Shown here piece by piece: positions 1-8,084 of a stretch of DNA of 8,084 nucleotides (positions are counted from its first letter, which is position 1; each line of letters begins with the position of its first letter). The notes below the pieces were generated by a model. That model did no database searches. It was not told where the DNA came from and saw nothing but the letters and a program-made list of their open reading frames with translations. The translations under genes and the position numbers were made by a program. The stretch is from JBFWQM01 sp050249455 (GTDB lineage Bacteria > Pseudomonadota > Alphaproteobacteria > MPNO01 > VGEU01): the NCBI GenBank assembly GCA_050249455.1, contig JBFWQM010000238.1, forward strand, positions 1 to 8,084, written 5' to 3'.

Positions 1-432
1 CTGCCGCACCTCATCAAGCAGAACTGGGGCCGCATTCTGACGGTCACCACCAGCCTCGACACGATGACCCGCGGCGGCATCGGCGCCTACGGCCCGGCCA
101 AGGCCTCCGCCGAGGCGATGATGTCGGTGATCTCCGACGAGGTCGCCGGCACCGGCGTCACCGCCAACGTGCTGGTCCCGGGCGGGCCGGCCAACACCCG
201 GATGATCCCGGGCGAGGGCGTCTACGCCAAGCGCGACCAGCTCATCCAGCCCGACGTGATGGTGCCGCCGCTGCTGTGGCTGTGCTCGCCGGCCGCCGAC
301 AAGGTCAACGCCCGTCGTTTCCGTGCCGCCGCCTGGGACCCCAAGATCGCGCCCGAGAAAGCCGCCGAGGCCGCCGGCGCCCCGATCGCCTGGACCGGCC
401 TCGGCCGCCAGTCGATCCATCCGCAGGGCTGA
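1..432 (+). CDS. SDR family NAD(P)-dependent oxidoreductase, C-terminal part (5' end outside window)
   Basis: The frame is open from base 1 to a TGA at 430-432, giving 143 residues of the C-terminal half of a short-chain dehydrogenase/reductase. Visible residues fit the classical SDR active site: Ser18 (in VTTSLD), then Tyr30 and Lys34 in the YxxxK motif (YGPAK), followed by the PGG turn after beta-6 (VLVPGGPANTRM) that contacts the cofactor. The N-terminal Rossmann glycine motif lies upstream of the window, so NAD versus NADP preference cannot be judged. An ATG at 64 is inside the domain and is not a real start. The tail (VMVPPLLWLCSPAAD, then RRFRAAAWDP) resembles SDRs that end in a short basic and Trp-containing extension. 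It acts on an alcohol or carbonyl substrate in the cytosol, and the substrate is unknown. It converges with the downstream metallo-hydrolase, with a strong hairpin between them. The family is sure; the specific function is not. Confidence 0.9.
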   Translation: MPHLIKQNWGRILTVTTSLDTMTRGGIGAYGPAKASAEAMMSVISDEVAGTGVTANVLVPGGPANTRMIPGEGVYAKRDQLIQPDVMVPPLLWLCSPAADKVNARRFRAAAWDPKIAPEKAAEAAGAPIAWTGLGRQSIHPQG

Positions 433-441
433 GCCCTCACG

Positions 442-474
442 GTCCGGCGCCGACCCCGGAGGTCGGCGCCGGAC
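442..474. terminator. Perfect 14-bp hairpin between convergent genes, probable bidirectional terminator
   Basis: Bases 442-455 are exactly complementary to 461-474, giving a 14-bp stem of almost only G and C around a 5-base loop (CCGGA). It sits 9 bases after the SDR stop and 3 bases before the stop codon of the opposing hydrolase gene. No T-run follows on either strand, so it is not a textbook intrinsic terminator. Its position in a tail-to-tail gap and its stability suggest that it ends or protects both transcripts. Confidence 0.65.
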
Positions 475-477
475 GTC

Positions 478-1350
478 TCAGTTCGGCCGCCGGTAGTTGC
501 TCAGGTAGCGGTGCATTCCCTCGATGGTGAGGGCCAGAAAATCCTTGTACTGGGTCCAGTCCGTGTACTTCTCCAGCGTCACTTCCTGCTTGATCTGGTC
601 GAGCGACTTGCCGGCGCGGATGCCGGCCTGCACGCCGTCCCACAGATCCTGCATGTATTCGCGGTAGGCGGTCACGTCAGCCTTGGCGCCGAGGGGGCCG
701 TGCCCGGGCGCCAGGATGTCGAAGTCCATCGCCTCGACCCGCTTCAGCGACTCAATCCATTCCGCGATGTAGCCATCGGGGAAATCGCGGAACCCGACCG
801 TCTTGACCGGGATGAAATCGACCGCGAAAAGCACGCGCTCGCCGGGGAAGCGCATGACGATCGAGTTGTCCGAGTGGTTCTTGCCGACATAGGCGAGTTC
901 GACCGTCTTGCCGCCGAGGTGGATGGTCATCGTCTCGTCGAATGTGATCTGCGGCACCGCGGTCGGCCGCTTCTCTTCGACGATGTCGCGGCGGGCGTTG
1001 ACGTGCGCCACCACCGTCGCCGTGTCGGCGAACACCTCGCCGCCCGAGATGTGGTCGGCATGGTCGTGGCTGAGCACCACGTATTTGATCGGCCGGTTGA
1101 ACTCGCGGGCGATCTCCGCCTTGAGCCACTGCGCGGCGGCGGCGTTGATCGGGTCGGTGACGATCACGCCTTCCGGCGTCACCAGGAAGACCGAGAAGTG
1201 GAAGTTGTTCTGGAACCGGTAGAGATCACCCGCGATCTTGGTGATCTTGCGGTTCGCGGCCTGCCCGGCGCCTTGCGCCAGCGCAGGCGCGACGGCGAAC
1301 AGGGTTGCGACGCATAAGCAAAGGATACCCAGACGTAGTCTGCCGATCAT
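478..1350 (-). CDS. MBL-fold metallo-hydrolase, secreted (periplasmic)
   Basis: This 290-residue protein has the metallo-beta-lactamase fold. A Sec signal peptide is visible: basic MIGRLR, a hydrophobic core to about residue 22, and an ALA-QG cleavage site near residue 26. The metal ligands are present in order: H95xH97xD99H100 (SHDHADH), H159 (GKNHSDNS), D178 (FAVDF) and H217 (PGHG), so a two-zinc hydrolytic centre is expected. The sequence just after the signal peptide (LYRFQNNFHFSVFLVTPEGVIVTDP) is the usual first beta-strand region of this superfamily. The C-terminal 60 or so residues are helical, with several Trp and Tyr. The superfamily includes beta-lactamases, lactonases, glyoxalase II-like enzymes and PQQ-associated proteins, and nothing here picks one substrate. 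The ATG at 1348-1350 has only a weak GGGA upstream, but it gives a complete signal peptide, which supports it. It diverges from the Nudix gene. Confidence 0.9.
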   Translation of the reverse strand: MIGRLRLGILCLCVATLFAVAPALAQGAGQAANRKITKIAGDLYRFQNNFHFSVFLVTPEGVIVTDPINAAAAQWLKAEIAREFNRPIKYVVLSHDHADHISGGEVFADTATVVAHVNARRDIVEEKRPTAVPQITFDETMTIHLGGKTVELAYVGKNHSDNSIVMRFPGERVLFAVDFIPVKTVGFRDFPDGYIAEWIESLKRVEAMDFDILAPGHGPLGAKADVTAYREYMQDLWDGVQAGIRAGKSLDQIKQEVTLEKYTDWTQYKDFLALTIEGMHRYLSNYRRPN

Positions 1351-1390
1351 GGCGGTTTCCCAATCTTTGTCATTGCCCGACGCATCGTGA

Positions 1391-1410
1391 AACCCCTAAG
1401 GGTTGAACCC
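1391..1410. promoter_or_regulatory. AACCC/GGGTT palindrome in divergent spacer, candidate operator
   Basis: AACCC (1391-1395), GGGTT (1400-1404) and AACCC again (1406-1410) form two overlapping inverted repeats, with a 4-base loop (CTAA) on the left and a single base on the right. They lie in the 131-bp gap between the divergent hydrolase and Nudix genes, where shared control would be expected. I see no convincing -35/-10 pair around them. This is a candidate site only; the short arms could arise by chance. Confidence 0.25.
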
Positions 1411-1470
1411 GATGGCGACGCTATCTGGCCGTGCAGGCCGCGCCGCCGCAAATCACCGTCCAGTGAAGCG

Positions 1471-1475
1471 AGGAG
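1471..1475 (+). promoter_or_regulatory. Ribosome-binding site of the Nudix gene (supports the GTG start)
   Basis: AGGAG lies 6 bases before the GTG at 1482. This is a good Shine-Dalgarno match at ideal spacing and supports the non-ATG start of the Nudix hydrolase. Confidence 0.75.
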
Positions 1476-1481
1476 CCGCGC

Positions 1482-2087
1482 GTGAGCGACGAGCCTGAAA
1501 ATCCGTGGACCACCCTCTCCTCCGCCCGCCACTACGACAACCCGTGGATTACCGTCACCGAGCACAAGGTGCTCAACCCGTCGGGCAACCCCGGCATCTA
1601 CGGCACGGTCCACTTCAAGAACCTGGCCATCGGCGTGGTGCCGGTGGACGCCGACGGCTGCACATATCTGGTCGGTCAGTACCGCTACCCGCTCGGCCGC
1701 TACAGCTGGGAGATCCCGGAAGGCGGCGGCCGGCGCGACGTGCCGCCGCGGACCTCCGCCGAGCGCGAGCTCCTGGAGGAGGTCGGGCTGGTGGCGGCAG
1801 GCTGGCAGGAGATCCTGCGCATGGACCTCTCCAACAGCGTCACCGACGAGGAGGCGATCTGCTACCTCGCGTGGGACCTGGAGCAGCGCGAAGCCGAGCC
1901 GGAAGACACCGAGCAGCTTCAGGTCCGCCGGCTGCCGCTGCGCGAGGCGATCGGCATGGCGCTGGCAGGCGAGATCACGGATTCGATGAGCGTCGCGGCG
2001 CTGCTTCGGATTGAGGTGATGTCGCTGACGGGCACCCTGCCCGACGCGGTCAGGTCGGCTTTGTCGACGCCTCGATCGCGGCCCTGA
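1482..2087 (+). CDS. Nudix hydrolase (ADP-ribose pyrophosphatase-like)
   Basis: The gene encodes 201 residues with a GTG start behind AGGAG. The protein is a cytosolic Nudix pyrophosphatase that would cleave a nucleoside diphosphate linked to another group; the fold and length fit the ADP-ribose/ADP-sugar group, but the substrate is not provable from sequence. The N-terminal half carries the strand-rich part (WITVTEHKVLNPSG, then VVPVDADGCTYLVGQYRYP). The Nudix box spans residues 81-103: it starts GGGRRDV and ends with the metal-binding RELLEEVGL (R95, E96, E99, E100). Box position 7, canonically Glu, is Val87. The preceding EIPEGGG segment is typical of a subgroup in which, as I recall it, this position varies. 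The core catalytic glutamates are intact, so the enzyme should be active. The last 38 bp overlap the 3' end of the opposing MFS gene. Confidence 0.9.
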   Translation: MSDEPENPWTTLSSARHYDNPWITVTEHKVLNPSGNPGIYGTVHFKNLAIGVVPVDADGCTYLVGQYRYPLGRYSWEIPEGGGRRDVPPRTSAERELLEEVGLVAAGWQEILRMDLSNSVTDEEAICYLAWDLEQREAEPEDTEQLQVRRLPLREAIGMALAGEITDSMSVAALLRIEVMSLTGTLPDAVRSALSTPRSRP

Positions 2088-3300
2088 TGCGCGGCAGCCG
2101 CGGCAGGGTATAGAGGGCGATGGCGAGGCACAGGATGCCGCCCGCCGCCACCGGCGCGCGCAGGCCGAAATGCTCCGACAGCGTGCCCATCGCCAGCGCG
2201 CCGGCGGCCGGGGCGCCGCGGAAGATCATGCCGTAGAGGCTCATCACCCGGCCGCGCATCGGCCCTTCCACCGAGGCCTGCATCAGGGTCTGGGTGCTGG
2301 TGCCGCAGATCTGCATCGCGAACCCGACCACCAGGGTCATCGGCACCGCAAGCCAGAACATGTCCGTCGCGGTGAACACCAGCAGCCCGGCGCCGCCGAT
2401 CACCAGCCCGCACACGGTGATCAGCGCAAGCCCCGTCACCATGCCGCGCTGGGCCAGCCACACCGCGCCGACGACCGCGCCGACGCCGGTGCCCGACATC
2501 ATCATCGACAGCGCCTCCGGGCCGCGGTGGAACACCACGTCGGCAAAGCCGGCCAGCAGCTCGATATAGGGCTTCAGTCCGATCGCCGCGGCGACCAGGG
2601 CCAGCAGCATCGGCGCGATGCCGGGGTGGCGCAGCGCGTAGCGCACGCCGTCGACGAACTGCGACAGCACGCTGCCGGTCGGCCGGGCCGGCACCTCGTT
2701 GCGGACGAACCGGATCCGCGTCAGCACGAACAGGAAGGCGGTGAACGACAGCGCGTTGAACACGAACGCGGCGCTGACGCCGAGCTTAAGGATGATGACG
2801 CCGGCAATCGCCGGCCCGACGAACCGGGCCAGGTTGAACAGGGTGGCGTCGAGCGCGACCGCCGCCGTCAGGTGCTCGCGCGCCACCAGGTTGGGCACCA
2901 TGGTCAGTCGCACCCCGGTGTTGACCGCCGTCACCAGGCCGTTCGCCAGGGTCAGCGCGAACAGGCTCCAGATATCGATCGTGCCGGTAACCGCCAGCGT
3001 CGCGATCATGGCCGCGATCGCCATCTGGATCGCCTGGGTGATGAAGAACATCTTGCGCCGGTCCATCCGGTCGGCCAGCACGCCGCCGAACGGGGTGAGC
3101 AGGAAGGACGGGAACAGGTCGGCGAACGCCATCAGGCCGAGCCACGCGCCCGATCCGGTCAGCTCCCAGGTCAGCCAGCCCGAAGCCACCCGGTGGGTCC
3201 AGATGCCGATCAGCGAGACCACCGAGCCGGTCTGGAAGATGCGGTAGTTGGGCTGGCGGAACGCCGCGGCGATGCGGCCGAAATGGCTGGGCTCGGACAT
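2050..3300 (-). CDS. MFS transporter, EntS/MFS_3-like drug or siderophore exporter family
   Basis: This 416-residue inner-membrane protein has about 12 hydrophobic segments, the usual size of a major facilitator superfamily carrier. The first segments are around residues 21-45 and 52-74. The MFS loop 2-3 signature is clear at residues 72-83 (GGVLADRMDRRK). The mid-protein loop, near residues 190-225, is basic and cytosolic. In the C-terminal half, RGRVMSLYGMIFRGAPAAG is the pattern typical of the MFS_3 (enterobactin exporter EntS-like) group. Such proteins usually export small molecules by proton antiport; the cargo here is unknown. The ATG at 3298-3300 has no good Shine-Dalgarno sequence before it (TTTCCGGCACC), but the N-terminus (FRQPNYRIFQTGS) aligns with the normal family start, so I keep it. 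It lies downstream of the hydroxyacid dehydrogenase on the same strand, 141 bp away, with a large hairpin between. Its 3' end overlaps the Nudix gene. Confidence 0.88.
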   Translation of the reverse strand: MSEPSHFGRIAAAFRQPNYRIFQTGSVVSLIGIWTHRVASGWLTWELTGSGAWLGLMAFADLFPSFLLTPFGGVLADRMDRRKMFFITQAIQMAIAAMIATLAVTGTIDIWSLFALTLANGLVTAVNTGVRLTMVPNLVAREHLTAAVALDATLFNLARFVGPAIAGVIILKLGVSAAFVFNALSFTAFLFVLTRIRFVRNEVPARPTGSVLSQFVDGVRYALRHPGIAPMLLALVAAAIGLKPYIELLAGFADVVFHRGPEALSMMMSGTGVGAVVGAVWLAQRGMVTGLALITVCGLVIGGAGLLVFTATDMFWLAVPMTLVVGFAMQICGTSTQTLMQASVEGPMRGRVMSLYGMIFRGAPAAGALAMGTLSEHFGLRAPVAAGGILCLAIALYTLPRLPRIRAAIEASTKPT

Positions 3301-3365
3301 GGTGCCGGAAAGTTGAGCGGGCGGCGGCTGCCGCAGGGCAGTCTAGCAGAGTCTTAGCGATTGGT

Positions 3366-3416
3366 GCGCCCTCCCCCAATCCCCTCCCCTCGTGGGAAGG
3401 GTTTGGTGGAGGGCGC
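3366..3416. repeat. Long imperfect GC-rich palindrome, probable dispersed intergenic repeat
   Basis: Bases 3366-3388 pair with 3394-3416 at 20 of 23 positions, with mismatches at 3375/3407, 3380/3402 and 3384/3398, around a 5-base loop (CTCGT). One arm is pyrimidine-rich (CCCTCCCCC, CCCCTCCCC) and the other purine-rich. Elements of this style, with arms like CCCTCCCC and GGGAGGG, are scattered in many copies through GC-rich alphaproteobacterial genomes; that statement is from general knowledge, and only one copy is in this window. It lies between the dehydrogenase stop and the MFS start on the minus strand. No T-run follows in either direction, so a role as RNA stabiliser or partial terminator is only possible. 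Confidence 0.7.
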
Positions 3417-3441
3417 GCCTCTGCGCGAAAAACGCCGCCCT

Positions 3442-4389
3442 TTACCGCGCCTCCTCCACAGGCTTGCCGTCCAGCCAGTTGCGGATGTTCTTCACCGCCC
3501 CGTCGAAGAACCCCTGATAGTTCTCCTTCGTCACGTAGCCGAGGTGCGGGGTGATGACCGTGTTCTCCATCCGCCTCAGCGGGTGGTCGCCGGGCAGCGG
3601 CTCGACGTCGAACACGTCGAGCGCGGCGCCGCCGATCCGCCGGTTCCGCAGCGTGTCGACCAGCGCCGCCTCGTCCACGATCGGCCCGCGCGAGGTGTTG
3701 ACGAACAGCGCCGTCGGCTTCATCAGCCCGAACTCGCGCGCGCCGATCAGGCCCCGGGTGCGCCCGCTCAGGATCAGATGGATGGTGATGACGTCCGCCT
3801 TGGCGAGCAGCTCGTCCTTCTCGGCATAGGCGACCCCGGCCTGTGCGCATTTCTCCGGGGTCAGGTTCTGGCTCCATGCCAGCACGTCCATGCCCAGGGT
3901 CTTGCCGACCGCCGCCACCTGCCCGCCCAGCCGGCCCAGCCCGATGACGCCCAGGGTCTTGCCACGGCAGCCGATGCCGAGGGTGGTCTGCCAGCCGCCG
4001 GCCCGGGTGGTCCGGTCCTCGTGCGGGATCGAGCGCATGAAGCCCAGGATCAGGCCCCAGGTCAGCTCCGCCGTCGGGTAGCCGAGCGATTCGGTGCCGG
4101 CGACCACGATGCCGCGGTCCTTGCATGCCGCCATGTCGATCGCCGCGTTCCGCAGCCCGCTGGTGACCAGGAGCTTCAGCTTCGGCAGCTGCTCCAGGAG
4201 CGAGCGGCCGAACGGCGTGCGCTCGCGCATGATGCAGACGATCTCGAAGTCCTTGAGGCGGGCCGCGACCGCGCCCTCGTCGGCCAGGTGGTCGCGGAAG
4301 GCCACCACCTCCAGGTCCTTCTTCAACGGCCCCCAGTCGGCGACGTTGAGCGCCGCGTCCTGGTAGTCGTCGATGATCGCGCAGCGCAT
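3442..4389 (-). CDS. D-2-hydroxyacid dehydrogenase family protein
   Basis: This 315-residue cytosolic NAD(P)-dependent dehydrogenase belongs to the D-isomer-specific 2-hydroxyacid family (phosphoglycerate dehydrogenase-like), which interconverts 2-keto and 2-hydroxy acids. The nucleotide-binding motif G150xG152xxG155 (VIGLGRLGG) is followed by the family's catalytic trio: R234 (NTSRGPIVDE), E263 (DVFDVEP) and H282 (TPHLGY). At the end of the second Rossmann strand, where NAD-specific members have Asp, this protein has Trp-Ser-Gln-Asn (residues 172-175), so NADP use is possible (inference). I start it at the ATG at 4387-4389 (MRCAIIDDYQ). GGAGG sits 7 bases upstream, and family proteins begin with this strand. 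A longer frame reaches 4494, but its extra 35 residues look like translated spacer and begin upstream of the likely promoter. The substrate is unknown. The gene is divergent from uvrA, and MFS lies downstream. Confidence 0.92.
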   Translation of the reverse strand: MRCAIIDDYQDAALNVADWGPLKKDLEVVAFRDHLADEGAVAARLKDFEIVCIMRERTPFGRSLLEQLPKLKLLVTSGLRNAAIDMAACKDRGIVVAGTESLGYPTAELTWGLILGFMRSIPHEDRTTRAGGWQTTLGIGCRGKTLGVIGLGRLGGQVAAVGKTLGMDVLAWSQNLTPEKCAQAGVAYAEKDELLAKADVITIHLILSGRTRGLIGAREFGLMKPTALFVNTSRGPIVDEAALVDTLRNRRIGGAALDVFDVEPLPGDHPLRRMENTVITPHLGYVTKENYQGFFDGAVKNIRNWLDGKPVEEAR

Positions 4390-4396
4390 GGAGCCG

Positions 4397-4401
4397 CCTC
4401 C
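4397..4401 (-). promoter_or_regulatory. Ribosome-binding site deciding the dehydrogenase start
   Basis: On the minus strand GGAGG lies 7 bases before the ATG at 4389, which favours the 315-residue product over the longer frame starting at 4494. Confidence 0.8.
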
Positions 4402-4422
4402 CTCGGTTGCCGGTTGCGGCGC

Positions 4423-4451
4423 ATTGTGCTGGCCCGCCCGGGCGCTGACAA
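4423..4451 (-). promoter_or_regulatory. Candidate sigma-70-type promoter for the hydroxyacid dehydrogenase
   Basis: On the minus strand, TTGTCA (4446-4451, five of six consensus bases) and CACAAT (4423-4428, four of six) are separated by exactly 17 bases. Transcription would start near 4416, leaving a leader of about 27 bases that contains the GGAGG site. The fit to the chosen ATG is good, but this is pattern matching only. Confidence 0.45.
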
Positions 4452-4493
4452 TGGCACTGCGAAGGCCACTCGCCATCGCCCTGCCGCGCGCCA

Positions 4494-4499
4494 TATTAT
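4494..4499 (+). promoter_or_regulatory. Candidate -10 element upstream of uvrA
   Basis: TATTAT is the only AT-rich hexamer of this type in the spacer and lies 36 bases before the uvrA ATG, so the leader would be about 30 bases. No good -35 is seen 16-18 bases upstream. The same patch reads CATAAT on the other strand, so its direction is uncertain. No clear Shine-Dalgarno sequence precedes the uvrA ATG. No GTTC or GAAC occurs anywhere in 4390-4535, so the alphaproteobacterial LexA motif GTTC-N7-GTTC is absent here. Confidence 0.3.
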
Positions 4500-4535
4500 G
4501 GGGGTCTCATCCTTCCCGCGGACTCCCACCCGGTC

Positions 4536-7394
<2,859 letters not shown>

Positions 7395-7403
7395 GCTCGG
7401 TAT

Positions 7404-7420
7404 CGACGACGTTGTCGTCG
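7404..7420 (+). terminator. Short hairpin after uvrA, weak terminator candidate
   Basis: CGACGAC (7404-7410) and GTCGTCG (7414-7420) form a perfect 7-bp stem with a 3-base loop, 9 bases after the uvrA stop codon. No T-run follows, so termination would be weak at best, and the short palindrome could be chance in GC-rich DNA. Confidence 0.3.
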
Positions 7421-7451
7421 GGCCACCAGTCCGACAAGGCAGGGCAATGGC

Positions 7452-7456
7452 GGAGG
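7452..7456 (+). promoter_or_regulatory. Ribosome-binding site of the cyclase gene (decides the TTG start)
   Basis: GGAGG lies 6 bases before the TTG at 7463. The nearby ATG at 7447 reads only four codons before TGA, so it is not the start. Confidence 0.75.
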
Positions 7457-7462
7457 TTTGAT

Positions 7463-8084
7463 TTGCCGGTTTCAAAACCGATCGACACCGCCCCGATCGC
7501 CGACTACCTGACCGCCGGCATCGCGCCGCGGGCGACGCCGCAGGACGTCATCGGCGGCTTCTGCGAGCGGCTGGCGGCGGCCGGCGTGGCGGTCGACCGG
7601 TTCGCGCTGTTCGTGCGGACCTTGCACCCGGACTATGTCGGCCGGCTCTGGATGTGGCGGCCGGGGCACGGCGTGGAGGGCAACCTCGGCAGCTACGCCG
7701 AGGTCGAGGACCCGGATTTCGCGCTCAGCCCGGTCGCGATCGTCGGCCGCACGCGCGCGCTCTATCGCGAGCGCCTCGAGGGCGACGCCGAGCCGACGGC
7801 GCCGGCGCTCCGGCGGCTGCGCGCCGAGGGGGCGACCGACTATGTCGCGGTGCCGCTGCCGTTCCTCGACGGCGACGTCCATGCCGCGACCTACGCCACC
7901 TGGCGGCCGGGCGGCTTCACCGATGCCGAAGTGGCGGCGATGGTCGCGCTCGGCCCGGCGGTGACGCGGGTCGCCGAGATCTACGCGCTGCGCCGCGTCG
8001 TCACCAACCTGCTCGACGCCTATGTCGGCCACCGCAGCGGCGAGCGCATCCTGGCCGGCCACATCCGGCGCGGCGACACCGTGG
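7463..8084 (+). CDS. Class III adenylate/guanylate cyclase, N-terminal part (3' end outside window)
   Basis: A frame opens at TTG 7463, behind GGAGG, and stays open to the window edge, giving 207 residues (PVSKPIDTAPIADYL after the start). No stop is reached. The sequence resembles the N-terminal sensor-like region of alphaproteobacterial class III cyclases: FCERLAAAGVAVDRFALFVRTLHP, then RLWMWRPG at about 61-68, then a GAF-like alpha/beta stretch. It closes with the linker LLDAYVGHRSGERILAGHIRRGD (about residues 183-205), which in this family immediately precedes the catalytic domain and its IWFSDLRGFT metal-binding start. The cyclase domain itself, and hence the ATP versus GTP choice and the metal-binding aspartates, lies beyond the window. 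It would make cAMP or cGMP as a signal, and the N-terminal region may sense a ligand or partner (inference). There are 68 bp between it and uvrA on the same strand, with a weak hairpin, so read-through from uvrA is possible. Confidence 0.82.
   Translation, partial: MPVSKPIDTAPIADYLTAGIAPRATPQDVIGGFCERLAAAGVAVDRFALFVRTLHPDYVGRLWMWRPGHGVEGNLGSYAEVEDPDFALSPVAIVGRTRALYRERLEGDAEPTAPALRRLRAEGATDYVAVPLPFLDGDVHAATYATWRPGGFTDAEVAAMVALGPAVTRVAEIYALRRVVTNLLDAYVGHRSGERILAGHIRRGDTV

Noticed and set aside
511..1317. Long plus-strand open frame of 268 codons opposite the metallo-hydrolase
   Set aside because: It is the antisense shadow of a gene with clear zinc-binding motifs; its own product is Arg/Asp/Val-rich without any recognisable fold, as expected in GC-rich DNA.
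2170..3357. Plus-strand 395-codon frame opposite the MFS gene
   Set aside because: The product is a His/Arg/Gln/Asp-rich low-complexity string, the usual shadow of a GC-rich membrane-protein gene, and the opposite strand has a clear MFS sequence.
3340..3359. Loose tandem AGTCT...AGC repeat upstream of the MFS gene
   Set aside because: The two 10-base units match imperfectly and no regulator or promoter spacing supports a function.
2786..4126. Minus-strand 446-codon frame spanning both the dehydrogenase and the MFS gene
   Set aside because: It is out of frame with both real genes and carries fragments of neither fold; it exists because stop codons are rare in this base composition.
4405..4417. 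GGTTGC repeated twice with a 7-base period upstream of the dehydrogenase
   Set aside because: It is too short and does not match the LexA half-site spacing; it may be chance.
4390..4494. N-terminal extension of the dehydrogenase to the ATG at 4494
   Set aside because: The added residues do not resemble the family, the internal ATG has GGAGG at good spacing, and a promoter-like pair lies inside the extension.
7472..8062. Minus-strand frame of 196 codons opposite the cyclase
   Set aside because: The plus frame from TTG 7463 has a strong ribosome-binding site and family-like cyclase N-terminal sequence; the minus product has no recognisable feature.

Overview
This window reads as an ordinary chromosomal stretch from a GC-rich proteobacterium, most likely an alphaproteobacterium. 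The support is third-position G/C bias in every real gene, a UvrA with the alphaproteobacterial-looking CPVSGFT form of its first zinc module, a class III cyclase with an N-terminal region common in that class, and a GC-rich dispersed palindrome of a kind common in such genomes. The order or genus cannot be read safely from this sequence.

Layout from left to right: the C-terminal part of a short-chain dehydrogenase (+, cut by the window edge); a strong hairpin; a secreted metallo-beta-lactamase-fold hydrolase (-), convergent with the first gene; a divergent spacer with a small AACCC/GGGTT palindrome; a Nudix hydrolase (+); an MFS exporter (-) whose 3' end overlaps the Nudix 3' end by 38 bp; a long imperfect palindromic repeat; a D-2-hydroxyacid dehydrogenase (-); a divergent spacer with promoter-like elements; complete uvrA (+); and the 5' part of a class III adenylate/guanylate cyclase (+, cut by the right edge). 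That cyclase starts at a TTG behind a strong ribosome-binding site.

The genes do not form one pathway. uvrA is the damage-recognition ATPase of nucleotide excision repair. The Nudix protein, MFS exporter, hydroxyacid dehydrogenase and SDR are general metabolic or housekeeping functions. The MFS gene and the dehydrogenase share a strand and could be co-transcribed, but about 140 bp containing a strong hairpin separates them. The cyclase would make a cyclic nucleotide signal, and nothing here shows what it regulates.

I found no CRISPR array, insertion sequence, tRNA/rRNA gene, prophage or defence island, and no convincing undescribed system. The points worth a second look are small: a Cys-to-Ser change in UvrA zinc module 1, the palindromic repeat, the tail-to-tail overlap, the absence of a recognisable LexA box at uvrA, and several start-site corrections.
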